IMG/VR virus record: IMGVR_UViG_3300031999_000163
Coordinates: 1 to 27,631 of that record
Length of the DNA stretch: 27,631 nucleotides
Source: a virus
Strand: one strand, 5' to 3'
Part shown: positions 1-7,003 of the stretch, one piece after another
Layout of the letters: every line of letters begins with the position of its first letter
Position numbering within the stretch: position 1 is the stretch's first letter
Translations under genes and position numbers: made by a program
The notes under the pieces: model-generated
What the model was told of the DNA's origin: nothing
The model's input: the letters and a program-made list of their open reading frames with translations, nothing else
Databases searched by the model: none

Positions 1-75
1 CCGAAAGTGAGAAGTTTTGGCAACTCCCTCTTGGCTGATCGATGAGAGAAATTCAACTAATGGTCCTACAGGCAT
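1..75 (-). CDS. Partial CDS, likely tail-tube or tube-initiator type protein (N-terminus only)
   Basis: Reading leftward from an ATG at 75-73, all 25 codons to the window edge are open and begin MPVGPLVEFLSSISQEGVAK, then TSHFR. A good Shine-Dalgarno sequence (AGAAGGGAT, complement of 80-88) lies at normal spacing, and a perfect TATAAATA late-promoter motif sits upstream on the same strand (complement of 105-112). Short N-termini of the type 'FxxxIxxxGxAxxxxFRV' are typical of T4-like tail-tube (gp19) and baseplate tube-initiator (gp54) proteins. That assignment is inference from 25 residues. The existence of a leftward gene is better supported than its identity, because start, ribosome site and promoter all agree. 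The rest of the gene lies outside the window. Confidence 0.55.
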   Translation of the reverse strand, partial: MPVGPLVEFLSSISQEGVAKTSHFR

Positions 76-85
76 AGTGATCCCT

Positions 86-94
86 TCTAAATAG
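86..94 (+). promoter_or_regulatory. Probable rightward late promoter (TCTAAATAG) for the gp4 gene
   Basis: TCTAAATAG resembles the CATAAATAG motif found before other genes in this window, with changes in the first two bases. The predicted start is also near base 99, giving a leader of about 30 bases before the ATG at 129. A clear ribosome site, GAAGGA, lies at 119-124. It is a weaker match than the others, so confidence is moderate. Confidence 0.45.
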
Positions 95-110
95 TGGATA
101 TGCCTATTTA
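88..110. repeat. Inverted repeat TAAATAG / CTATTTA in the divergent promoter region
   Basis: TAAATAG at 88-94 and its exact reverse complement CTATTTA at 104-110 flank a 9-base spacer centred on base 99. The two arms are the cores of the two opposed late promoters, so the repeat is most simply a two-way promoter and not an RNA hairpin. Confidence 0.6.
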
Positions 111-112
111 TA
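105..112 (-). promoter_or_regulatory. Leftward T4-type late promoter (TATAAATA)
   Basis: The complement of 105-112 reads TATAAATA, a perfect match to the T4 late -10 element. With the usual spacing of about six bases the transcript would start near base 99. That gives the leftward gene a leader of about 24 bases containing its Shine-Dalgarno sequence. Confidence 0.65.
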
Positions 113-128
113 ACACACGAAGGAACCT

Positions 129-854
129 ATGAACTGTAAATTATGTAGCACACCAACCAAATTGAATGCACATCGGAAGTTCAAGATGTTTTGTAGTCTG
201 GCGTGCCGATACACTAACTCTGGATTCAAGCCTGGAAACACCATGAGCATCGGTAGACCAAAGGGGTCAAAGAACCGAAATCCCTATCCCATGACTGATG
301 CGGTGGTCCGTAGGATGGGGATATTGAATTCTCGTACACGGATAGGCACACCCCATACTGAGGCGTATAAGGAACACATGTCCAAATTGACCTGTGAGAG
401 GATCAAAATGAATGGAAAGAGCGTTAGTTACAAAGGAATCTTCACCCCCAAGTTTCCTAAAAAATATGTCGGAAATGTGAACAACATTGTATACCGAAGT
501 CACTGGGAATTGAAGATTATGCACCAGTTGGATCAATCACCGGGGGTGATAGAATGGGCAAGTGAGGAATTGGTGATCCGATATTATGACCCTGTTAGAG
601 AACGATTCAGAAGGTACTTCCCCGATTTCCTCGTCAAATCTAAAACAAAGGATGGATTCAAGAACACAATCATTGAGATAAAACCAGACTACCAGACCAA
701 TCTTAGGGCTGCGCCGCAACGAAAAACCAGACAGTATCTCAAAGAGGCTATGGATGTGGCAACGAATCAGGCAAAATGGAAGGCGGCAAAGGAGTTCGCA
801 GACGAACAGGGTTGGGAGTTTGTAGTTCTCACAGAAAAGAACTACTCTTTCTGA
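129..854 (+). CDS. 4: Head completion nuclease, T4 gp4 (gp50/gp4) family, with zinc-finger N-terminal extension
   Basis: Residues about 100-235 match the T4 gp4 head-completion family. They include 'YKGIFTPKFPKKYVG', 'YRSHWELKIM' (122-131), 'YFPDFLVK' (163-170) and 'IEIKP' (182-186). The pattern E127...D166...E183-x-K185 is the PD-(D/E)xK nuclease arrangement also seen in TnsA-like enzymes. T4 gp4 is about 150 residues, so this protein carries roughly 100 extra N-terminal residues. The extension has a four-cysteine cluster C3-x2-C6-x15-C22-x3-C26 (zinc finger), an AT-hook-like GRPKGSKN (42-49), and a basic helix after 'GTPHTEAYKEHMSK' (73-86) that resembles NUMOD3-type DNA-binding motifs of homing endonucleases. 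In T4 this protein acts late in head filling, before tail joining. GAAGGA at 119-124 supports the start. Core identity is secure; the function of the extension is inferred. Confidence 0.85.
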   Translation: MNCKLCSTPTKLNAHRKFKMFCSLACRYTNSGFKPGNTMSIGRPKGSKNRNPYPMTDAVVRRMGILNSRTRIGTPHTEAYKEHMSKLTCERIKMNGKSVSYKGIFTPKFPKKYVGNVNNIVYRSHWELKIMHQLDQSPGVIEWASEELVIRYYDPVRERFRRYFPDFLVKSKTKDGFKNTIIEIKPDYQTNLRAAPQRKTRQYLKEAMDVATNQAKWKAAKEFADEQGWEFVVLTEKNYSF

Positions 855-857
855 ACA

Positions 858-866
858 CATAAATAG
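858..866 (+). promoter_or_regulatory. Late promoter CATAAATAG immediately before the 871 gene
   Basis: CATAAATAG lies between the stop at 852-854 and the ATG at 871. With T4-type spacing (start about six bases after the motif) transcription would begin at or very near the A of the ATG. The leader would then be absent or nearly so. The wider 13-mer AACACATAAATAG recurs exactly at 6592-6604 and 27441-27453. Confidence 0.7.
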
Positions 867-870
867 ACAC

Positions 871-1524
871 ATGACTATTATCAAACAAATCAAAGAACAA
901 GCCGAGAAGAAGAATGTGGATTTCACCGCCGCATTTGGTCGGGCGTGGCTTCTTCAGAAGATGGCAAAACTGAATCCCACTGCACAGGAGCGTGGGCAGA
1001 TTTTGAGGGACCGAGAAGCCCAACGCACTCGGACCCTGATTGGACGATTCTACTTCTTCTTATATAACCCCAAAGGGAAAGAAACCCTGCCCTACTGGGA
1101 TAAGTTTCCAATGGTGATTCCGTTGCAACGCTACGATGATGGGTTCCTGGGTCTGAACCTACATTACATCTACCCCAAAGATCGCCTGATTCTCTTGCAG
1201 CAATTGAAGCGCACCATGTCAGGTCCCGTTGAGGATGAACGGACACGGCTCCGATTGAGTTACCCGATTTTGAAAGCCATGCACCAAGCCTATCGTGCCA
1301 CACCCTGTATCAAGCGATACCTGTCTGGGCATATCATGACGCGGTTTATTGAGGTGCCACCGGAGGAATGGGACATCGCCTGCACACTCCCAGTGCAGGA
1401 TTTCAGAGTCACGATGACCAAGATTCGCAGAGAAGAAGCATACTCCACAGCCAGAGAACAACGAGCAAGGCGAGCATTCATCCGTAAAGAACAGGTCTGG
1501 AAAGAATCGAAGGAGAACTACTAA
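871..1524 (+). CDS. Conserved T4-like phage protein of unsettled function
   Basis: This 217-residue protein has a central block 'FYFFLYNPKGKETLPYWDKF' (60-79), then 'GFLGLNLHY' (91-99), 'CIKRYLSGH' (146-154) and 'PPEEWDIA' (163-170). From memory, proteins with this block occur in many T4-like phages of aquatic bacteria beside gp4 and baseplate genes, under differing names including DNA end protector. I cannot confirm that role. The C-terminal 40 residues are highly charged and predicted helical. There is no signal peptide or membrane segment. No Shine-Dalgarno sequence precedes the ATG; the late promoter at 858-866 almost touches it, so leaderless initiation or readthrough from the upstream gene is expected. 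The stop overlaps the next start (TAATG), which suggests coupled translation with gp48. The family call is fairly sure, the function is not. Confidence 0.6.
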   Translation: MTIIKQIKEQAEKKNVDFTAAFGRAWLLQKMAKLNPTAQERGQILRDREAQRTRTLIGRFYFFLYNPKGKETLPYWDKFPMVIPLQRYDDGFLGLNLHYIYPKDRLILLQQLKRTMSGPVEDERTRLRLSYPILKAMHQAYRATPCIKRYLSGHIMTRFIEVPPEEWDIACTLPVQDFRVTMTKIRREEAYSTAREQRARRAFIRKEQVWKESKENY

Positions 1525-2591
1525 TGGGAACGAATGGGAACGCGGTGGCAACAGGTCCAAAGACCACATTGGATAATCAAATTGCCGGCGGGGGTGAAAC
1601 AGGTTCAGGAAAAGTTACACAACTTCTTGCCCCACAAACACAGAGATGGGGAGAGACTCAGCGCAATAACCAAACAAACTATAGGTATAAGTCTTTGGAA
1701 TATCCCATTTCTGACTTGGGACCGGGTTCTCGGCACCCATACTTCATGACGTTCTATATTTTAGAACAGGATTTGTCCAACTACAAAAAACCTAGGACGC
1801 AGGGACCAGCCCCACAATCAACCGCAGCGATCAACGCACAACAGACACGCTCACTTCAGAAAAATATCCCAGGAACCAATGGGGCAGTGGGGTTTGGTCG
1901 CAAGACACATCGTAGTTCCACCTGTATTCGTCTCTACATGCCAGAAACACTCAGTTGGCAATATACGAACGATTGGAGAGATGTAGAGTTATCGGGACAG
2001 CCATTTGCTCGACTCGCTCAAGGGCTGACTGCGGCACCTCAATTGGCGCAATCAATGGCAAAGGGATATCAGGATAGTGGGATCACAGGGCTATTGTCCA
2101 GTCTAACAGGCTCTACCGCAAGGGGCGCCGCGGGTCCAGTGCTGGAAATTGGAGCAGAATTTATTGGGGTAGATTCGGGATTAGCCCTCTCCGCAATCGG
2201 GATTGCGGTCAATCCACAGGTCGATGTCATTTATAGTTCACCCCACTTACGTTCATTCAATTTTCAATTTACGTTTGCTCCACGATCTGCCACAGAAGCC
2301 GCAAAGGTTGCAGAGATTGTGATGGAATTTAAGAAGGCGGCATCTCCAGAGATGCTCGGCGAGGGGATCGGGGTGGGTCGCTACTTTGTTCCCCCATCAG
2401 AGTTTGATATTGAATTTAGCGTGGAAACAATGGGTAAAATTTCAAGTTGTGTGCTTGAGAACATCAACGTGGACTATGCGCCCTCCGGTACGGCATTCTA
2501 CAAGGATGATTACCCTGTCTACACCCAATTGGTGCTTCAGTTCAAGGAACTGGAATACATGACCAAGTGGCACATAGAAAAGGGATATTAA
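1524..2591 (+). CDS. 48: Baseplate tail-tube cap, gp48-like
   Basis: The 355-residue protein has the layout of gp48 from T4-like phages. A variable N-terminus leads into 'YKSLEYPISDLGPGSRHPYF' (55-74), then a strand with 'IRLYMPETLSWQYTNDW' (about 135-151) and an alanine/glycine-rich helical middle. The diagnostic C-terminal half contains 'NPQVDVIYSSPHLRSFNFQF', 'FAPRSATEAAKVAEIV', and a terminal 'YPVYTQLVLQFKELEYMTKW'. In T4, gp48 sits on the central hub and, with gp54, starts polymerisation of the tail tube. The start overlaps the previous stop (TAATG) and has a strong Shine-Dalgarno sequence, AAGGAG, at 1510-1515. The middle and N-terminus are more divergent than the C-terminal half. Confidence 0.8.
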   Translation: MGTNGNAVATGPKTTLDNQIAGGGETGSGKVTQLLAPQTQRWGETQRNNQTNYRYKSLEYPISDLGPGSRHPYFMTFYILEQDLSNYKKPRTQGPAPQSTAAINAQQTRSLQKNIPGTNGAVGFGRKTHRSSTCIRLYMPETLSWQYTNDWRDVELSGQPFARLAQGLTAAPQLAQSMAKGYQDSGITGLLSSLTGSTARGAAGPVLEIGAEFIGVDSGLALSAIGIAVNPQVDVIYSSPHLRSFNFQFTFAPRSATEAAKVAEIVMEFKKAASPEMLGEGIGVGRYFVPPSEFDIEFSVETMGKISSCVLENINVDYAPSGTAFYKDDYPVYTQLVLQFKELEYMTKWHIEKGY

Positions 2592-2592
2592 C

Positions 2593-3213
2593 ATGCCTTC
2601 TACATATTTTGATAATTTTCCCTACATTGGATATACACTCAACCTGGCAGGCACGCAGGAAGAATTGCAGTGGGTGGTAGATATTTTCCGTCGAAGTTCC
2701 CCCATCACTGAACTGCTCAAGAATACATCTGCCTATTATGAATATGTGGTTATTGAGGGGGAAACGCCTGAGATTATTGCAGCGCGGGAGTATGGGTCAG
2801 CCAAGTATTTTTGGGTGGTCGCCCTCATCAACAATATCCTCGACCCGATTCTTGACTGGCCGAAGGACTATGCAAATTTCGTGGCGTATATTAAAGAGAA
2901 GTATGGGTCAGTCGCCGCAGCCAGTGGAGCAACCAGCCACTTTACCATGACAGAGGTGAAGAGTGATTCATTGGGCAACTCCAGCACCATCACCTTTGTC
3001 ATCGATCAAACGAGATATAATGCTCTGAGCACGGCGACTCCGGTGGTCACAACTTTCGCTAGTGGAGTAACAGTCACCACGACCATCACCCGTTCAGCCG
3101 TGGATGCGTATACCTATGAGCTAGAATTGAATGAGGCTAAAAGAAGGATTCGGTTGTTGGAAGCCACATACATTCAACAAATCGTCACTGAACTGGAAGG
3201 TCTGTTGAGCTAA
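2593..3213 (+). CDS. 53: Baseplate wedge subunit, gp53-like
   Basis: The 206-residue protein begins 'YFDNFPYIGYT' and continues with a LysM-like core, 'YYEYVVIEGETPEIIAAREY' followed by 'GSAKYFWVVALINNILDP' and a tryptophan-rich turn (about 48-90). This is the typical gp53 pattern in T4-like phages. Residues about 105-170 are a threonine/serine-rich insertion of predicted beta strands. The C-terminus 'ELELNEAKRRIRLLEATYIQ' is the usual gp53 terminal helix. In T4 gp53 joins neighbouring wedges and fixes them to the hub. The gene follows gp48 after one base and overlaps the hub gene by one base (TAATG). Confidence 0.8.
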   Translation: MPSTYFDNFPYIGYTLNLAGTQEELQWVVDIFRRSSPITELLKNTSAYYEYVVIEGETPEIIAAREYGSAKYFWVVALINNILDPILDWPKDYANFVAYIKEKYGSVAAASGATSHFTMTEVKSDSLGNSSTITFVIDQTRYNALSTATPVVTTFASGVTVTTTITRSAVDAYTYELELNEAKRRIRLLEATYIQQIVTELEGLLS

Positions 3214-4529
3214 TGGCTGTTCAAGAAGGTATCGGGAATGCAACAGAATTTGAACTCAAGAGCCTTGTCTTGACCAGTGCTACGGGGGGGCAAGTGGACC
3301 TCCGCGAGATTATGCAGGAGTTGAACATCTTTGAGGATTTGTATGCCAATGTCATGACCGGAAATCTTCTCATCCAAGACACACAAAACCTTATCAATCG
3401 CCTCCCTATCGTGGGGGCTGAGTATCTTTCCGTGACGTTCATCAAGCCCTCCACCACCTGGCAATTGAAAAAGACTTTTCGTGTGCATCGAATTACCAAT
3501 AGGAGCAAGGTTACCGCTGCTTCAGAAACGTATATGCTCCATTTTTGCTCAGAAGAACTGATACTGAGTCAATCAATAAAAGTCTCCAACTCCTATAAGG
3601 ACATGACGGTAGCGAACATCATTCGTGATATTGCGTATAACTATCTCCAAATTTCTTCCGAGAAGCTCCCTCAGAGTGAACTGACCCCAACGACAGGGGA
3701 CTTCAGTGTTGTGGTGCCGTTCTGGTCTCCATTCTATGCGATCAATTGGCTTGCACGTATGGCAAGCACGGCACGATCTACCAGTTGTTCGTTCATGTTT
3801 TTTGAAGATAGCCTGGGGTTCCATTTCAACTCGATTGAAAATTTGTCACAGCAAGCCCCACTGCAAGCGATCAACTTCATGCCCATGAACTTCGCCGGGG
3901 CAACAAGGGAAAAGAGCAAAGATAAAACAGACATGCAGCAACGGTTAGAGGCAGCAGAGTCCTATGAACTGGTCAGCGCCCCCGATACCATTGATCTCTT
4001 CAATACGGGAGTGTATTCCAGCAAACTCATGACGGTGAATGTGCTGGACCAGGCGATACGCAGCCATGAGCAGGATGGGTTAGGATTTTTCAACGACACC
4101 AGGCACGCAAATGACTTCTCCTATTTACAGGACGCGAAGGACCGCACGCACAAGTATCCTACACGCCATCATGAGGCATATTACCGTGTGGCTGTCGATC
4201 AATTAAAAGTGGAGACGTGGCTCCTTCAGCGCAACGCTTATATCGCGGGGATGCACGGATATCGAGTCAAAGTCGCTATGCCAGGGAATATGTTACTGCG
4301 TGTGGGGCAAGTCGTGACCCTGAACCTCCCAGTCGCTTCGGTGGGGTTCAAAGAAGGCAAGCCGATGGACGAACTGCTATCGGGTAATTACCTGATTACG
4401 TCAATCCGACACAAATTAGATCGTGTTAAATATGTCTGCATCCTAGAACTATCAAAGGACTCTATCACTGATACGTTACCCGCTCCTCTTGAAAATAGTG
4501 GTAACATGTCAAAGTTGAGGAATTCATAA
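3213..4529 (+). CDS. 27: Baseplate hub subunit, gp27-like
   Basis: This 438-residue protein begins with a beta-rich domain ('VDLREIMQELNIFEDLYANV', then 'MTGNLLIQDTQNLINRLPIVG'). That opening is characteristic of the gp27/gpD hub family: an 'involved in binding, minor displacement of the scaffold' type domain repeated around the three-fold axis. A middle section has 'VVVPFWSPFYAINWLARMA', and a C-terminal barrel segment has 'MPGNMLLRVGQVVTLNLP' and 'LSGNYLITSIRHKLDR'. T4 gp27 is 391 residues. It forms a trimeric torus on which gp5 is mounted. The gene directly precedes the gp5-like spike with a one-base overlap, as expected for partners that co-assemble. Identity rests on order, length and these family features; the sequence is divergent from T4. 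Confidence 0.75.
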   Translation: MAVQEGIGNATEFELKSLVLTSATGGQVDLREIMQELNIFEDLYANVMTGNLLIQDTQNLINRLPIVGAEYLSVTFIKPSTTWQLKKTFRVHRITNRSKVTAASETYMLHFCSEELILSQSIKVSNSYKDMTVANIIRDIAYNYLQISSEKLPQSELTPTTGDFSVVVPFWSPFYAINWLARMASTARSTSCSFMFFEDSLGFHFNSIENLSQQAPLQAINFMPMNFAGATREKSKDKTDMQQRLEAAESYELVSAPDTIDLFNTGVYSSKLMTVNVLDQAIRSHEQDGLGFFNDTRHANDFSYLQDAKDRTHKYPTRHHEAYYRVAVDQLKVETWLLQRNAYIAGMHGYRVKVAMPGNMLLRVGQVVTLNLPVASVGFKEGKPMDELLSGNYLITSIRHKLDRVKYVCILELSKDSITDTLPAPLENSGNMSKLRNS

Positions 4530-5488
4530 TGGAATCATCTCTAGGGGCACAATTTGTTTGGTGGATCGGAGTCGTAGAGGATCGTCAAGACCCCCTGAAG
4601 GTTGGGCGATGCCGCGTGCGTATTTTGGGGTCACATACAGACTCAAAATCATTGATCCCCACAGAAGATTTGCCGTGGGCGATGCCGATGATTCCGCTCA
4701 ATGATACCTCCTCTCTTCAGATCAAGGAAGGGGATTATGTTACGGGATTTTATTTGGATGGACTGGACGAACAAGCCCCGATTATTTGGGGTATCCTTCC
4801 AGGCATTCCGAAAGAACTCCCCCCGGCAAGCCAGGGGTTTGCCGATCCTCGCATAGACTTGTCCGGTGCACCGAGTTTGCCAGGTTCCTCGCCGACGCGC
4901 TACCCCTCACGTCTCGGAGAACCCACGTTCTCGCGCCTCGCACGGAACGAAAAGATCAGTGAGACTCCGATCCAAGAAAAGACAACGGGCATTGTAGCAG
5001 CAGTGCCTACAGCGGGACCTGGAACATGGAGTGAACCCGCCACCCCCTATGGGGCTGTCTATCCCTATAATCGTGTGATGGAAACTGAATCGGGTCATAT
5101 TTTAGAATTTGATGATACACCAGGGGCAGAACGCATTCACATTTATCATCGTTCAGGCACGTTTGAAGAAACTCATCCAGATGGCACCAAGGTTATCAAC
5201 ATAAAGGCTGATGCGTTTGAGATTGTGTTGTCGGATAAGAATGTCTACGTCAAGGGAGACGTGAACATCACCGCAGCGGGAAATATCAATCTCAAAGCAG
5301 GTAAGAATGTCAACATTGAATCGGGGATGGACATTATTCTCAACGCGACCGGGTCGCTCACGACACAAGCAGGGATACTACAATCACACACCTCAGCGGG
5401 TCCAATGATGTTGACAGGCATCCCAATGAATTTGAATGGACCACCAGGAGCGATTCTTCCTCCACCACTGCCTGTAACAGGAGTCTAA
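4529..5488 (+). CDS. 5: Baseplate spike, gp5-like, lacking the lysozyme domain
   Basis: Residues about 8-92 form a gp5/VgrG-type OB-fold domain ('WWIGVVEDRQDPLKVGRCRV', 'LPWAMPMIP', 'GDYVTGFYLDG', 'PIIWGILPG'). A proline-rich linker (92-165) follows. Then comes the conserved 'ESGHILEFDD...IHIYHRSG' block (about 185-212), and finally a triple-stranded beta-helix of VxGDVxITAxGNINLxAGxNVNI octads (about 220-285) ending in a proline tail. T4 gp5 is 575 residues with a lysozyme domain between the OB fold and the helix; nothing of that kind is present here. The protein should trimerise below gp27 as the membrane-piercing needle, with the PAAR protein next door as its tip. The start overlaps the gp27 stop. 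Confidence 0.85.
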   Translation: MESSLGAQFVWWIGVVEDRQDPLKVGRCRVRILGSHTDSKSLIPTEDLPWAMPMIPLNDTSSLQIKEGDYVTGFYLDGLDEQAPIIWGILPGIPKELPPASQGFADPRIDLSGAPSLPGSSPTRYPSRLGEPTFSRLARNEKISETPIQEKTTGIVAAVPTAGPGTWSEPATPYGAVYPYNRVMETESGHILEFDDTPGAERIHIYHRSGTFEETHPDGTKVINIKADAFEIVLSDKNVYVKGDVNITAAGNINLKAGKNVNIESGMDIILNATGSLTTQAGILQSHTSAGPMMLTGIPMNLNGPPGAILPPPLPVTGV

Positions 5489-5489
5489 C

Positions 5490-5798
5490 ATGGGTGTGCC
5501 GTTACCGGTGGTGCGATTGGGTATTGATATGTGCAGTGGGCATCCTGCGGGACCGACCTACTTTCCGCCGCGTCCTGCGGTGACGGGATCAGCCACGGTC
5601 TTTGTGGATGGGCTACCAGCGGTGCGAGTGATTGATATATGGGCACAACATACAAACATCATTAGTGTGCACCAAAGTCCAGGTGGAGGAGGTTCCCCCA
5701 CGGTCTTTGTGGATGGGCTACCACTGATGCGTATTGGGGACCCTATCGCATGCGGATCAGTGTGCGCGATGGGTTCTGTGACAGTCTTTTCAGGATAA
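5490..5798 (+). CDS. PAAR-domain spike tip protein
   Basis: The 102-residue protein has two halves with the same PAAR motif: 'SATVFVDGLPAVRV' (34-47) and 'SPTVFVDGLPLMRIGD' (69-84). Candidate zinc ligands are H18 (in CSGH), H54, H61, C88 and C92; PAAR proteins usually bind one metal with three histidines and one cysteine. Such proteins form a sharp cone on the end of gp5/VgrG needles, and T4 gp5.4 is the counterpart. It follows the spike gene after one base. An exact 26-base repeat underlies the two halves, suggesting a fairly recent internal duplication or gene conversion. Confidence 0.9.
   Translation: MGVPLPVVRLGIDMCSGHPAGPTYFPPRPAVTGSATVFVDGLPAVRVIDIWAQHTNIISVHQSPGGGGSPTVFVDGLPLMRIGDPIACGSVCAMGSVTVFSG
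5593..5723 (+). repeat. 26-base direct repeat inside the PAAR gene (5593-5618 and 5698-5723)
   Basis: Bases 5593-5618 and 5698-5723 are identical. Both encode the strand and turn TVFVDGLP of the PAAR fold in the same frame. The copies are 105 bases apart, and the flanking sequence diverges at once. Confidence 0.9.
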
Positions 5799-5807
5799 AG
5801 GAGCATC

Positions 5808-6590
5808 ATGGCATTCTCTCTTGATTTCTCACATATTCCCGCTATTCCTGGGTTGCCGACCCCTGCGGCCGCCACATCGGGCTTTTCCAATGTCACAAAA
5901 ATTTTGGTGGACAAGATCACCACGGACCCAGGTAGTCTGTTCTCCAACCCAATGATTAACCAAGTCAACCTCGTTGGAGATGGGGCTACACGGATTGAAC
6001 GCACCCTCACAGGTATCGCGTCCGGTGATATCACCAACGGAAGTATCACACAGGCTGATGCCGCTGCCTTTCTGACCACTGATCCTATTGAAGATGTCCG
6101 CACGTCAATGGGTAACTTCATGATGCACACAGACCGACTCTCAGGGCTTCTCAAGAGTCAGGGCATTCAAGCCCCAGGACTTCAACAAATTCTCTCGATA
6201 GGCACCTCAATGCAAAATATGTTGACCGTGGTGAACGCAGGAAAGGATTGCCTTGCGGTATTGGGAGGGGCGACTGGGTTGTTTTCTCAGAGCACCTTTG
6301 ATGGTTTCTTTGCACAACTTGAAGGGGTAGCCTCCAAACTAGAACGGGGTGCGGCGACCATTGCCGACATCACGGATACCCTGGCTGTCGTATCCAATTC
6401 CATCAGAGGGATCGTAGACAAAGATAGCCAATTCCTTCAGAACTGCGTCAATCAACTTCAGCAAGCCGCAGTTGCAATGGGGCTGGAAGCCTTGAATGCC
6501 GATCCCTGCACGCACTTCTTGTTTGATACGGTTGCCAATAAGAACCCAGGTGGCGTTTTAGATATTCTCAGCAACCCCATCTATAAATAA
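5808..6590 (+). CDS. Unrecognised hub/baseplate-region protein
   Basis: I do not recognise this 260-residue protein. It has no signal peptide and no convincing membrane helix. The N-terminal 25 residues are rich in proline and alanine. The rest looks mostly helical, with regular hydrophobic spacing ('MGNFMMHTDRLSGLLKSQGI', 'GFFAQLEGVASKLERGAATI', 'NCVNQLQQAAVAMGLEALNA') and some coiled-coil potential. Its place between the PAAR tip and gp25, with a strong AAAGGAG ribosome site after a ten-base gap, argues for a structural or assembly role in the hub or inner baseplate. A counterpart of T4 hub-assembly proteins is possible but not shown. Its last codons and stop (CTATAAATAA) contain a perfect late-promoter motif for the next gene. 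Confidence 0.65.
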   Translation: MAFSLDFSHIPAIPGLPTPAAATSGFSNVTKILVDKITTDPGSLFSNPMINQVNLVGDGATRIERTLTGIASGDITNGSITQADAAAFLTTDPIEDVRTSMGNFMMHTDRLSGLLKSQGIQAPGLQQILSIGTSMQNMLTVVNAGKDCLAVLGGATGLFSQSTFDGFFAQLEGVASKLERGAATIADITDTLAVVSNSIRGIVDKDSQFLQNCVNQLQQAAVAMGLEALNADPCTHFLFDTVANKNPGGVLDILSNPIYK

Positions 6591-6604
6591 TAACACATAA
6601 ATAG
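6582..6604 (+). promoter_or_regulatory. Tandem late promoters TATAAATA (6582-6589) and CATAAATAG (6596-6604)
   Basis: Two late -10 motifs lie 14 bases apart before gp25. The first overlaps the stop codon of the preceding gene and predicts a start near 6595, giving an 18-base leader. The second predicts a start near 6609, only about four bases before the ATG at 6613. A weak TAGGG within the second motif could serve as ribosome site for transcripts from the first. Confidence 0.65.
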
Positions 6605-6612
6605 GGTCTACT

Positions 6613-7002
6613 ATGGCTACACCAATCGTTTATCAAGATTTTCCGTTAGACTTCACCATCCATCCCGTTCGGAAGGATTTGGTGCTACTGACGAACAATG
6701 ATGCCGTGGTGCGGTCCATACGAAATTTACTTCAGACCAATCACTATGAAGTGCCGTTTCATCCTGAGATCGGGTGTAACATTCGCAAGTTACTCTTTGA
6801 GAACATAACCGAATTTACCGCACGCGATATCTCGCGGTTCATTCAAGAAACCATTGAAAACTTTGAACCTCGTTGCACGATCCAATCCTTGATCGTGGAA
6901 CCTGATGAGGAGCACAATCAATATAATGTTACGCTGCGCGTATTCATCAATTCTTCTTCGACACCATTGACGGTTAATCTAATACTTGAGAGAGTAAGGT
7001 AA
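6613..7002 (+). CDS. 25: Baseplate wedge subunit, gp25-like (GPW/gp25 family)
   Basis: The 129-residue length is close to T4 gp25 (132). The family signature is complete: 'PLDFTIHP' near the start, 'VVRSIRNLLQTNHYEVPFHP' (32-51), 'GCNIRKLLFE' (54-63), and the conserved EPR triplet (85-87) that also marks the TssE proteins of type VI secretion. gp25 is part of the inner wedge core with gp6 and gp53 and contacts the first sheath ring. The gene is followed after one base by gp6, its structural partner. Confidence 0.92.
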   Translation: MATPIVYQDFPLDFTIHPVRKDLVLLTNNDAVVRSIRNLLQTNHYEVPFHPEIGCNIRKLLFENITEFTARDISRFIQETIENFEPRCTIQSLIVEPDEEHNQYNVTLRVFINSSSTPLTVNLILERVR

Positions 7003-7003
7003 A

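Noticed and set aside
129-854. Free-standing homing endonuclease
   Set aside because: Although the N-terminus has homing-enzyme-like parts, the C-terminal 135 residues match the gp4 head-completion family in sequence and genomic place, so it is called as that protein with an extension.
5558-6154. Long antisense open frame (198 residues) opposite the PAAR and following gene
   Set aside because: It crosses two well-supported genes, has no ribosome site or promoter, and its product matches nothing; it is a codon-bias shadow. The other antisense frames across the window were dropped for the same reason.
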